From contig JACDCH010000252.1 of the NCBI GenBank assembly GCA_013694495.1, positions 1 to 8,074 on the forward strand: a stretch of 8,074 bases of DNA, given 5' to 3'. A program made the translations under genes and the position numbers. This document shows, one piece after another, positions 1 to 6,555 of this stretch; the first letter of the stretch is position 1; every line of letters starts with the position of its first letter. The notes under the pieces are model-generated. The model searched no databases. It had not been told where the DNA came from and saw only the letters and a list, made by a program, of their open reading frames with translations. Source of the DNA: Acidimicrobiia bacterium (GTDB lineage: Bacteria; Actinomycetota; Acidimicrobiia; Acidimicrobiales; JACDCH01).

Positions 1-2
1 GC

Positions 3-311
3 CCCGGCGTGGCCCGGGGCCGGGCCCGGGTGGTGCTCGACCCGGCCGACCCGCGCGGCATCGGGCCGGGCGACGTGCTCGTCGCCCCGATCACCGACCC
101 GTCCTGGACGCCGCTGTTCGTCCCGGCCGAGGCGGTCGTCGTCGACGTCGGCGCCCAGATGAGCCACGCCGTGATCGTCAGCCGCGAGCTCGGGATCCCC
201 TGTGTCGTGTCGGTCGTCGGCGCCACCCGGTCCATCCCCGACGGCGCCCTCGTCGAGGTCGACGGCGCCACGGGCACCGTCACGATCATCGAGGCCCCGG
301 CCCCGACCTGA
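3..311 (+). CDS. PEP-utilising enzyme, C-terminal mobile (phosphohistidine) domain, 5'-truncated
   Basis: The window opens inside this gene; the frame is open from base 3 and ends at TGA 309-311. The 102 visible codons form one swivelling phosphohistidine domain, as in PEP synthase, pyruvate phosphate dikinase and rifampicin phosphotransferase. Landmarks in order are a GxARGRARVVLDP strand, PGDVLVAP, the TDPSWTPLF segment, the active-site motif GAQMSHAVIVSRELGIPCVV with its catalytic histidine at codon 165-167, then PDGALVEVDGATGTV at the end. In the family this histidine carries phosphate between an ATP-binding domain and a substrate domain. Those other domains would lie upstream, so the substrate cannot be told. 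A GTG at 9 could be read as a start, but family residues continue upstream of it, so this is a C-terminal fragment. It ends 57 nt before ctaC and looks functionally unrelated to the oxidase genes. Confidence 0.85.
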   Translation, partial: PGVARGRARVVLDPADPRGIGPGDVLVAPITDPSWTPLFVPAEAVVVDVGAQMSHAVIVSRELGIPCVVSVVGATRSIPDGALVEVDGATGTVTIIEAPAPT

Positions 312-352
312 CCCGCTGGATCGAGATGCCCGGGTCCGGGTTGCGCGGCCCC

Positions 353-361
353 GGTTAGGGT
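353..361 (+). promoter_or_regulatory. Probable -10 element of a leaderless ctaC promoter
   Basis: The bases GGTTAGGGT contain TAGGGT (356-361), a match to the actinobacterial -10 consensus TANNNT. It ends 7 nt before the GTG start of ctaC at 369, so a transcript would begin at or within a base or two of the start codon. No Shine-Dalgarno sequence precedes that GTG, which agrees with leaderless translation. I see no clear -35 hexamer. Almost the same box, GGTTACGGT, lies 8 nt before the ctaG-like start at 7977. Inferred from pattern and spacing only. Confidence 0.55.
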
Positions 362-368
362 CCCCCGG

Positions 369-1109
369 GTGCGCCCCCGGCTCGCGCGGTACACCCAGGT
401 CGTCCCGGTCGTCGGGACGGCGGTCCTCCTCGCCGGATGCAGCCGACTTCCCGACTTCGGCGCCCCCGACCCGGCCTCGGAGCAGGGCGAGCAGATCCAC
501 ACCCTCTGGCGCTCGTACGCCTGGGCGGCGGTGGCGGTCGGCCTGTTCATGTCGGGCCTCATCGCCTACGTGCTGATCCGCTACCGGCGCCGCAACGACG
601 ACGTCCCTCGCCAGAACCCCTACAACATCCCGATCGAGATCCTCTACACGGTGGCGCCGGTCGTGATCGTGGCCGCCCTGTTCGGGTTCTCGATCAGCAC
701 GCAAGACGCCGCCACCGCCCTCAGCGACGACCCCGACGTCGTCGTCGACGTGGTCGGGTTCCAGTGGCAGTGGCGCTTCACCTATCCCGACGAGGGGGTG
801 TCGCTCGTGGGGACGCCCGAGTCGGGCCCGCCGGAGCTCGTGCTCCCGATCGGCGAGACCGTGCGCTTCAACCTCGTGGCCGACGACGTCGTGCACTCGT
901 TCTGGGTCCCGAACTTCCTCGAGAAGCGCGACCTCATCCCCGGCGTCGACAACGCCCTCGACATCACCCCGAACCGGCTCGGCACCTACCCGGGGCGCTG
1001 CGCCGAGTTCTGCGGGCTCGACCACTGGCGCATGGGCTTCACCGTCCGGGTCGTCGAGGCCGACGAGTTCGCCGCCTGGGCGGCCGACGCTGCGGACGCG
1101 GGCGGCTGA
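369..1109 (+). CDS. ctaC: Cytochrome c oxidase subunit II (CuA subunit), lipoprotein type
   Basis: The 246-residue protein takes electrons from cytochrome c1-like QcrC into the aa3 oxidase through the binuclear CuA centre. A basic N-terminus and hydrophobic stretch end in a lipobox, LLAGC, with Cys24 as the likely lipidated residue. Two membrane helices follow (about 50-72 and 88-110), joined by the basic loop RYRRRN. The extracytoplasmic cupredoxin domain shows the aromatic electron-entry patch FQWQWRF (131-137) and the full CuA set: His176, Cys211, Cys215, His219, Met222, with Glu213 in between. No cytochrome c domain is fused, unlike caa3 oxidases, as expected for a bcc-aa3 supercomplex. 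GTG 369 is the only start that keeps the signal peptide; the next in-frame start would be Met61, inside the first membrane helix. It ends 2 nt before ctaD. Confidence 0.95.
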   Translation: MRPRLARYTQVVPVVGTAVLLAGCSRLPDFGAPDPASEQGEQIHTLWRSYAWAAVAVGLFMSGLIAYVLIRYRRRNDDVPRQNPYNIPIEILYTVAPVVIVAALFGFSISTQDAATALSDDPDVVVDVVGFQWQWRFTYPDEGVSLVGTPESGPPELVLPIGETVRFNLVADDVVHSFWVPNFLEKRDLIPGVDNALDITPNRLGTYPGRCAEFCGLDHWRMGFTVRVVEADEFAAWAADAADAGG

Positions 1110-1111
1110 CG

Positions 1112-2758
1112 GTGCACGACGCCGACGAGCTGGCGCCCGCCCGCGGCCTCCTCGCGTTCATCACCACCACCGACCACAAGCGGGTCGGCATCTCGTACAT
1201 GGTGACGGCCTTCGCCTTTTACCTCGTTGGCGGCGCCTTGGCGATGGGGATCCGGGCCGAGCTCTACAGCCCCGGCACGCAGGTGGTGTCGGAGGGCCGC
1301 TACAACGAGCTGTTCACGATGCACGGCAGCGTGATGCTGTTCCTGTTCCTCGGGCCGTTCGCGTTCGGGCTGGCCAACTACTTCGTGCCGCTGCACATCG
1401 GCGCCCGCGACATGGCGTTCCCGCGGCTGAACGCGCTGAGCTACTGGTTCTTCCTGTTCGGCGGACTCACGATGCTGGCTGGCTTCCTGACCGCCGACGG
1501 CGCGGCCGATTTCGGCTGGACCGGCTACACCCCGCTGTCCGACATCACCCGCTCACCGTCGGCCGGCGCCGACCTCTGGCTGCTGTCGCTCGTGCTCACC
1601 GGGCTGTCGGGCGTGCTCACCGCGGTGAACGTCGTGGCCACGGTGATCGCCATGCGGGCGCCGGGGATGCGCATGTTCCGGATGCCGGTGTTCACGTGGA
1701 ACATGCTCGTGGTGAGCCTGCTCGTGCTCATCGCCTTCCCCCTGCTGACGTCGGCCGCGGCGATGCTCCTCGCCGACCGGCACCTCGGCGCCCACGTGTT
1801 CGACGCGGCTGCGGGGGGCGAGCCGGTGCTGTGGCAGCACCTGTTCTGGTTCTTCGGGCACCCCGAGGTGTACATCCTCGTGCTGCCGTTCTTCGGCGTG
1901 GTGACCGAGATCCTGCCGGTGTTCTCGTGGCGGCCGGTCTTCGGCTACGCCGGCATCGTCTTCGCCACGATCGCCATCGCCGCCCTCTCCGTCGGCGTGT
2001 GGGCCCACCACATGTTCGCCACCGGCGTGGTCCTCCTGCCGTTCTTCACCGGCTTCTCGATGCTCATCGCGGTGCCCACAGGCGTGAAGTTCTTCAACTG
2101 GATCGGCACGATGTGGGGGGGCCGCATCACGTTCCAGGCCCCGATGCTCTTCGCCTGCGGGTTCCTCTTCACGTTCCTGCTGGGCGGGCTCACCGGCGTG
2201 CTGCTCGCGACCGCGCCGATCGACTTCCACGTGCACGACACCTACTTCGTGGTCGCGCACATGCACTACGTGCTGTTCGGCGGCTCGGTGTTCGCCCTCT
2301 ACGCCGCGCTCTACTACTGGTTCCCCAAGATCACCGGCCGGTGCCTCCACGAGGGGTGGGGCAAGCTGCACTTCTGGCTCACGCTGGTGGGCTTCCACCT
2401 CACGTTCCTCGTGCAGCACGTGCTCGGCCTCGACGGCATGCCCCGGCGGATCGTCGACTACTACCCCGGCGACGGCTTCACGTTCATGAACCGGATCTCG
2501 TCGGTGGGCGCCTTCCTGCTCGGCGCGTCGACGCTGCCGTTCCTGTGGAACGTGTGGCGCACGCTGAAGGGCAAGGGCCGCCACGAGCTGGCCGGCGACG
2601 ATCCGTGGGGCGGGCACACGCTCGAGTGGGCCACGACCTCGCCGCCGCCGCCCCACAACTTCGACGACGGCGCCCTCCCGGAGATCCGCTCGAACCGGCC
2701 GGTGTGGGACCTCCGCCACGAGGGCGAGGCCGGCGTCGCGGTCGAGACAGGCAGCTGA
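1112..2758 (+). CDS. ctaD: Cytochrome c oxidase subunit I (heme a, heme a3-CuB)
   Basis: This 548-residue catalytic subunit reduces oxygen to water and pumps protons. All metal ligands are visible: His71 and His385 for heme a, His383 for heme a3, and His250, His299 and His300 for CuB. Tyr254 of GHPEVY is the residue that cross-links to a CuB histidine. Glu252 of the same motif marks an A1-type oxidase with a D-channel glutamate; Asp100 in GARDMAFPRLN is the channel entrance. Lys326 in VPTGVKFFNW matches the K-channel lysine. About twelve membrane helices are expected; the tail after about residue 490 is polar and proline-rich. GTG 1112 follows the ctaC stop by 2 nt and gives a normal N-terminus ending in TTTDHKRVG; the frame is open further upstream, but that part reads as a shadow of ctaC. 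The upstream GGGCGG is a weak ribosome binding site at best, so coupling to ctaC is likely. Confidence 0.97.
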   Translation: MHDADELAPARGLLAFITTTDHKRVGISYMVTAFAFYLVGGALAMGIRAELYSPGTQVVSEGRYNELFTMHGSVMLFLFLGPFAFGLANYFVPLHIGARDMAFPRLNALSYWFFLFGGLTMLAGFLTADGAADFGWTGYTPLSDITRSPSAGADLWLLSLVLTGLSGVLTAVNVVATVIAMRAPGMRMFRMPVFTWNMLVVSLLVLIAFPLLTSAAAMLLADRHLGAHVFDAAAGGEPVLWQHLFWFFGHPEVYILVLPFFGVVTEILPVFSWRPVFGYAGIVFATIAIAALSVGVWAHHMFATGVVLLPFFTGFSMLIAVPTGVKFFNWIGTMWGGRITFQAPMLFACGFLFTFLLGGLTGVLLATAPIDFHVHDTYFVVAHMHYVLFGGSVFALYAALYYWFPKITGRCLHEGWGKLHFWLTLVGFHLTFLVQHVLGLDGMPRRIVDYYPGDGFTFMNRISSVGAFLLGASTLPFLWNVWRTLKGKGRHELAGDDPWGGHTLEWATTSPPPPHNFDDGALPEIRSNRPVWDLRHEGEAGVAVETGS

Positions 2759-2760
2759 AC

Positions 2761-3162
2761 GTGGCACGGGAGCACGGCGTCGGGCGCCAGACGCCGGACA
2801 CGGTCGTGCCCTGGCGCGTGTTCGGCGTCGTGGGCGTCGTGATCGCGGTGCTGGCCGCGATCTACTGGTTCACGTCCTACGAGGAGGCGGGCACCGCCAT
2901 GCTCACCCTCGCCGCCGCCCTCGCCCTCTGGGCGGCCACCTACCTCTGGCGCCAGGGTCGGCTCACGCCGGCGCCCGAGCAAATCGGCGAGGGCGACGAG
3001 GTGTACCTCCCGCACGAATCCGTGTGGCCGTTCGCCATCGGGTGCGGCGCCTTCCTGCTCCTGAACGGCCTCCTCATCGGCGGCTGGTTCTTCCTGCCCG
3101 GCGGTGCGGTGATGGTCATGGGCCTGTTCGGGTTCATCCGCCAGACCCGCGAACGGTCGTGA
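2761..3162 (+). CDS. ctaF: Cytochrome c oxidase subunit IV, actinobacterial type
   Basis: The 133-residue membrane protein fits the small subunit IV that is characteristic of actinobacterial aa3 oxidases; it has no catalytic residues and is thought to stabilise the complex. Four hydrophobic segments appear in two pairs: about 19-37 (with the typical AIYWFTSYEEAGT exit), 43-62, 88-106 and 107-126. A polar loop between the pairs carries GEGDEVYLPHESVWPF, which resembles the acidic loop of this family. The C-terminus is basic. GTG 2761 lies 2 nt after the ctaD stop, preceded by a weak purine run (AGACAGG) about 8 nt upstream. Its stop overlaps the start of the Rieske oxygenase as GTGA. Identification rests on topology, position after ctaD and recognisable motifs. 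Confidence 0.88.
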   Translation: MAREHGVGRQTPDTVVPWRVFGVVGVVIAVLAAIYWFTSYEEAGTAMLTLAAALALWAATYLWRQGRLTPAPEQIGEGDEVYLPHESVWPFAIGCGAFLLLNGLLIGGWFFLPGGAVMVMGLFGFIRQTRERS

Positions 3163-4196
3163 TCGCCTCGACGTTGCCGGCGTCGTGGTACGTCGACCCC
3201 GGCATCGCCGCCGCCGAACGGCGCGACGTCTTCGGGCGGGAGTGGTTGTGCATCGGACGCGACGACGCCCTGCGCCGGCCCGGTGACTACGTCGCCACCG
3301 ACGTGTGCGGCTGGCAGGTGCTCGTGGTGGTCGACGGCGACGGCAGGCTGCGGGGGCACCACAACGTGTGCCGGCACCGCGCCGGCCCGCTCGTCGCCGC
3401 CGGCTGCGGCTCGGCCCGCAGCCTCGTGTGCCGCTACCACGGCTGGGCCTACGGCCTCGACGGCGCGTTGCGCTCGGCCCGGGACTTCGGCGCCGCCGAC
3501 GGTGAGCTCGACCTTGACGCCTTGTCGCTCCACCCGGTGCGGGTGGAGCGGTGGCGCAGCCTGCTCTTCGTCAACGTCGACCTCCACGGCGACGCCCCGC
3601 CGCTGCTCGACGCGCTGGGGACGTTCGCCGACGCCTGCCAGGGCTTCCCGATGGAGTCCCTCCAGACCGTCGCCGAGCTCGAGCACCCGCTCGCCTGCAA
3701 CTGGAAGACGTACGCCGACAACTACCACGAGGGCTACCACGTCCCCCTCGTCCACCCCGGCCTGAACAAGGAGATCGACGCCCGGCGCTACGAGGTCACC
3801 GTCGACGAGGCCCACCGCTGGGTCCGCCACGACGCCCCGGCCCGGGACGGCGCCGTCAACGAGGGACGGTGGCTGTGGCGGTGGCCGAACCTGGCCCTCA
3901 ACCTCTACCCGTCGGCGATGAACGTCGAGCGCTACGAGCCGCTCGACCCCGGGCGCTGCCGCCTGCGCTACACGTACGCCGCCGCGCCCGGCATCGGCGA
4001 GGACGAGCTCGCCGCAGTGCTGCGGGTGTCGGGCGAGATCACCGCCGAGGACGTCGCCATCTGCGAGGCAGTGCAGCGCGGCCTCGCTAGCGGCGCCTAC
4101 GACGTCGGCGTCCTCAGCCCCCGCCACGAGGGCGCCGTCGCCGCCTTCCACCGCTGGGTCCGTTTCGCCGTCGACCCCGCCTCGGCGCGCCTCTAA
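3159..4196 (+). CDS. Rieske non-heme iron oxygenase, alpha-subunit type (CntA/GbcA-like)
   Basis: The 345-residue protein has the two-domain layout of Rieske oxygenase alpha subunits. The N-terminal [2Fe-2S] domain has CRH (Cys71, His73), then 17 residues, then CRYHGWAYG (Cys91, His94). The catalytic domain has NWKTYADNYHEGYH followed by HPGL: the iron ligands fit His194 and His199, with Asp298 of EDVAICEAVQRG as third ligand. The residue linking the two metal centres falls on Glu191 where most ring-hydroxylating enzymes have Asp; glutamate there is known from carnitine/betaine-type enzymes such as CntA. No signal peptide or membrane helix is seen, so it should be cytoplasmic. Substrate is unknown and no reductase or ferredoxin partner is in the window. 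GTG 3159 overlaps the ctaF stop (GTGA), implying coupling; reading from upstream starts would run through ctaF in another frame. Its stop overlaps the qcrB stop on the other strand. Confidence 0.9.
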   Translation: MIASTLPASWYVDPGIAAAERRDVFGREWLCIGRDDALRRPGDYVATDVCGWQVLVVVDGDGRLRGHHNVCRHRAGPLVAAGCGSARSLVCRYHGWAYGLDGALRSARDFGAADGELDLDALSLHPVRVERWRSLLFVNVDLHGDAPPLLDALGTFADACQGFPMESLQTVAELEHPLACNWKTYADNYHEGYHVPLVHPGLNKEIDARRYEVTVDEAHRWVRHDAPARDGAVNEGRWLWRWPNLALNLYPSAMNVERYEPLDPGRCRLRYTYAAAPGIGEDELAAVLRVSGEITAEDVAICEAVQRGLASGAYDVGVLSPRHEGAVAAFHRWVRFAVDPASARL

Positions 4197-5587
4197 TCGG
4201 CGGGCGTGGCCGGGGCGGCGGGGGGCGGTGCCGCCCCGTGACGCAGGCGCGGCAGGATCTGGCGGAACTTGACGGGCTCCCGCGTGGGGACGCCGTCGCG
4301 GCGGCAGAGCTCCTGGCAGAGCTTGTACGTGGCCCACGAGGCCAGCGGCGGCAGGGCGAAGAGGAGGATGCGGAACGACCACAGCACCGCGTTGACCGAC
4401 AGACCGAACGTCACCGAGATCACGTCGGCCGCGCCGGCGAGGAAGCACACGCCGTAGAAGCCGAGGGTGGCGACGCCGAGGGCGGTGCGCACGGGGCGCT
4501 GGCGGGGGCGGTCGAGGATGTGGTGGGGCGCGTCGTCGCCGGTGACCCTGGCCTCCAGGAACGGCCATGCGTACAGCAGGCCGAACGTGACGCCGGCGAG
4601 CAGCACGGCCGGGAAGAACGGGTTCGGCACCTCGAAGCCAAAGGCGCGGATCTCCCAGTTGGGCATGATGCGGGCGGCGCCGTCGAGCCAGCCCATGTAC
4701 CAGTCGGGCTGCGACGCGGCCGACACCTCGGCCGGGTCGAACGGGCCGTAGATCCACACCGGGTTGATCTGGAACACGCCGCCGAGGAACGACAGGACCG
4801 ACCCGGTCAGGAAGAACAGTCCCACCGCCTTCAGCGCGTAGGTCGGCCACAGCCGCTCGCCCACGACGTTGTCCTCCTCGCGCCCCGGGCCGTCGAACTG
4901 CGTGTGCTTCTGGCGCACGACGATCGCCAGGTGGGCGGTGAGCAGCACGACGATGGCGGCGGGGATCAGGAGGATGTGGATGACGTAGAGCCGGCTGATG
5001 ATGTCGGGGCCGGGGAACTCGCCGCCGAACAGCAGCGACGCCAGCCACGTGCCGGCGAGCGGGATCGACAGCGTGATCGAGTAGGCGATGCGCAGGCCGG
5101 TCCCCGACAGTTGGTCGTCGAGCAGCGAGTAGCCGGCGAAGCCGTTGAAGATGGCGAGCACCAGCAACGTGACGCCGATGACCCAGTTGAGCTCGCGGGG
5201 CCGGCGGAACCCGCCGGTGAAGAACACCCGGGCGAGGTGCACGACGATGGCGGCCAGGAACAGCAGCGCGGCCCAGTGGTGGATCTGGCGCATCACGAGC
5301 CCGGCCCGCACGTCGAAGCTGAGGTCGAGGGCTGACGCGTAGGCGGCCGTCATCTCGACTCCCTGCAGCGGCGCGTAGCTGCCCTGGTACACCACCTCGT
5401 TCTGGCTCGGGTCGAAGAAGAACGTCAGGTAGGTCCCGGTGAGCAGCAGGATCACGAAGCAGTACAGGGCCAGCTCGCCGATCATGAACGACCAGTGGTC
5501 GGGGAAGACCTTGTTGAGCGCGGTGCGGGCGAAGCCGGCCGTGCCCAGCCGTTCGTCGACGAAGCGGGCGAGGCGGCGGGTCAGCAC
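4193..5587 (-). CDS. qcrB: Cytochrome bc1 complex cytochrome b subunit
   Basis: The 464-residue membrane protein oxidises menaquinol and carries both b hemes of the bcc complex. Heme ligands are His103 and His117 (14 apart) in RQIHHWAALLF...VVH, and His204 and His219 (15 apart) in YVIH...TAHLAIV; the 15-residue second spacing is the b6-like kind. The quinol-oxidation motif reads PDWY (294-297) where mitochondrial proteins have PEWY; Asp at this place is usual in actinobacteria. It is shorter than the roughly 550 residues of mycobacterial QcrB, ending in a Pro/Ala-rich tail. GTG 5587 is the only possible start: the frame is open upstream to TGA 5705-5707 without another ATG, GTG or TTG. A modest AGG motif lies about 9 nt before it, inside an inverted repeat. 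Unlike the other genes of its operon it is separated from its neighbour, by 122 nt after qcrA. Confidence 0.96.
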   Translation of the reverse strand: MLTRRLARFVDERLGTAGFARTALNKVFPDHWSFMIGELALYCFVILLLTGTYLTFFFDPSQNEVVYQGSYAPLQGVEMTAAYASALDLSFDVRAGLVMRQIHHWAALLFLAAIVVHLARVFFTGGFRRPRELNWVIGVTLLVLAIFNGFAGYSLLDDQLSGTGLRIAYSITLSIPLAGTWLASLLFGGEFPGPDIISRLYVIHILLIPAAIVVLLTAHLAIVVRQKHTQFDGPGREEDNVVGERLWPTYALKAVGLFFLTGSVLSFLGGVFQINPVWIYGPFDPAEVSAASQPDWYMGWLDGAARIMPNWEIRAFGFEVPNPFFPAVLLAGVTFGLLYAWPFLEARVTGDDAPHHILDRPRQRPVRTALGVATLGFYGVCFLAGAADVISVTFGLSVNAVLWSFRILLFALPPLASWATYKLCQELCRRDGVPTREPVKFRQILPRLRHGAAPPPAAPATPAD

Positions 5588-5592
5588 GTCAT

Positions 5593-5637
5593 GACCTGCG
5601 GACGGACCGTTGGCCGCCGTTGTTCCCGCCGCAGGTC
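5593..5637 (-). promoter_or_regulatory. Inverted repeat over the qcrB ribosome binding site
   Basis: A perfect 9-bp inverted repeat, CCGCAGGTC at 5629-5637 and GACCTGCGG at 5593-5601 on the + strand, is separated by 27 nt. In the qcrB transcript the second arm reads CCGCAGGTC and is followed by ATGAC and the GTG start, so the only Shine-Dalgarno-like bases (AGG) fall in the stem. Folding would hide the site; alternatively the repeat is a DNA operator. No regulator is implied by the sequence. Confidence 0.4.
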
Positions 5638-5666
5638 CTTCCTGCGCCTCGATTCGATTCCGGGGC

Positions 5667-5687
5667 CCGGCGAAGGGGCTTCGCCGG
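5667..5687 (-). other. Perfect 9-bp hairpin in the qcrA-qcrB gap
   Basis: The transcript strand reads CCGGCGAAG, a CCC loop, then CTTCGCCGG, a perfect GC-rich stem of 9 bp. It begins 22 nt after the qcrA stop. No run of T follows in the direction of transcription, so it is not a standard intrinsic terminator. An RNA processing or 3'-end protection site that lets qcrCA and qcrB differ in abundance is possible, as is an attenuator. The rest of the 122-nt gap (5588-5709) holds no convincing promoter, only a small direct repeat, GAATCGAATCG. Confidence 0.6.
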
Positions 5688-5709
5688 CGCGGTCCAGGCC
5701 CACTTCATC

Positions 5710-6555
5710 TCAGCGGCCCCGGTCCCAGAACCCGGGGCCGACGGGCTCCATGAAGTCGGCCGTCGCCACGAGATAGCCGTCGTCGTCGGTGGCCAGCGGC
5801 AGCTGCGGCAGCGGCCGGGCGGCGGGGCCGAACACCGGGTTGGCGGCGTCGTACACGTCGAAGGTCGACTGGTGGCAGGGGCAGAGGAGCAGCCCCTCCT
5901 CGGCCTGGTACAGCCCGACCGGGCACCCCATGTGCGTGCACAGCTTCGAGTAGGCCACGACACCGTCGACGACGCCTGCGCCGTCCTCGACCCGCAGGTC
6001 GCGGTCCGGTCGGGTGCGGATCAGCAACGTGGGCGCGTCGGCCGCGTCGACGTGGCCCTCGGGCCAGACCGTGAGCAGCGAGTCGACGGGCAGGTCGTCG
6101 ACCCGCACGGGCCGGCCGTCCTCGGTGACGACCCGCACCGGGAGGGAGTCGCCGTACGGGGTCTCCTTGAGGTCGCGGCCGGGGCGGGGGCCGAGCGAGC
6201 GGATCGGGAACAGCAGCGCGGCGCCGAAGGCGGTGAGCGCGGCGCCCGCGCTCAGCAGCACCCCGCGCCGGCCCTTGCCCTCGACCAGGGCCCGCTCCCC
6301 CGCGGCCAGGGCCTCGGTGAAGGCGGCGACCTCGGCCTCGGAGGAGGCCAGGGGGTGGCGGGCCTCGGTGACCTCGTCGTGGGGCGTCGACGCCTTGGCC
6401 CACACGACGATGCCGGCGCCGATGCCGCCGGACGTGACGGCGAGGAGCAGCCCCTCGGCCTGGGCCTGGCCGCCGCGGGCGTAGACGACGCCGAGGGCGA
6501 CGGCTGCGATCGCGCTGATCAAGAAGCAGGCCGAGGCCCTGCGGTCGGCGTTCAC
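5710..6555 (-). CDS. qcrA: Cytochrome bc1 complex Rieske iron-sulfur subunit
   Basis: The 281-residue protein passes electrons from quinol at QcrB to QcrC. Three membrane helices precede the soluble domain (about 10-26, 35-52 and 98-116), the actinobacterial arrangement rather than the single anchor of mitochondrial and proteobacterial proteins. The Rieske cluster motifs are CTHMGC (Cys206, His208) and CPCHQSTFD (Cys225, His228); Cys211 and Cys227 would form the usual disulfide. After the third helix come the GDSLPVRV strand and a linker of about 80 residues before the cluster. GTG 6555 overlaps the qcrC stop as GTGA and is preceded by a good ribosome binding site, GGAAGGGA, 5 nt upstream. 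The frame stays open upstream but there it is the shadow of qcrC. Confidence 0.96.
   Translation of the reverse strand: MNADRRASACFLISAIAAVALGVVYARGGQAQAEGLLLAVTSGGIGAGIVVWAKASTPHDEVTEARHPLASSEAEVAAFTEALAAGERALVEGKGRRGVLLSAGAALTAFGAALLFPIRSLGPRPGRDLKETPYGDSLPVRVVTEDGRPVRVDDLPVDSLLTVWPEGHVDAADAPTLLIRTRPDRDLRVEDGAGVVDGVVAYSKLCTHMGCPVGLYQAEEGLLLCPCHQSTFDVYDAANPVFGPAARPLPQLPLATDDDGYLVATADFMEPVGPGFWDRGR

Noticed and set aside
9..311. Complete small gene starting at GTG 9
   Set aside because: Family residues continue in frame before it and the domain is normally the end of a larger enzyme, so it is a truncated gene.
329..340. Palindrome CCCGGGTCCGGG upstream of ctaC as an operator or terminator
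   Set aside because: Five-base arms with a two-base centre are too short and too GC-biased to mean anything in this background.
437..1111. Long upstream extension of the ctaD reading frame
   Set aside because: It is Arg/Pro/His-rich shadow translation of ctaC in another frame; ctaD homology begins just after GTG 1112.
1553..2767. Open frame of about 400 codons antisense to ctaD
   Set aside because: Low-complexity His/Arg/Glu-rich product with no domain; fully explained by codon bias of ctaD.
2940..5048. Very long minus-strand open frame of about 700 codons
   Set aside because: It crosses the oxygenase and qcrB in a wrong frame; composition is Arg/Pro/Ala/Val-rich, typical of shadow frames at high GC.
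4238..5335. Plus-strand open frame opposite qcrB
   Set aside because: Charged, low-complexity shadow of qcrB; the membrane protein on the other strand has full heme-ligand support.
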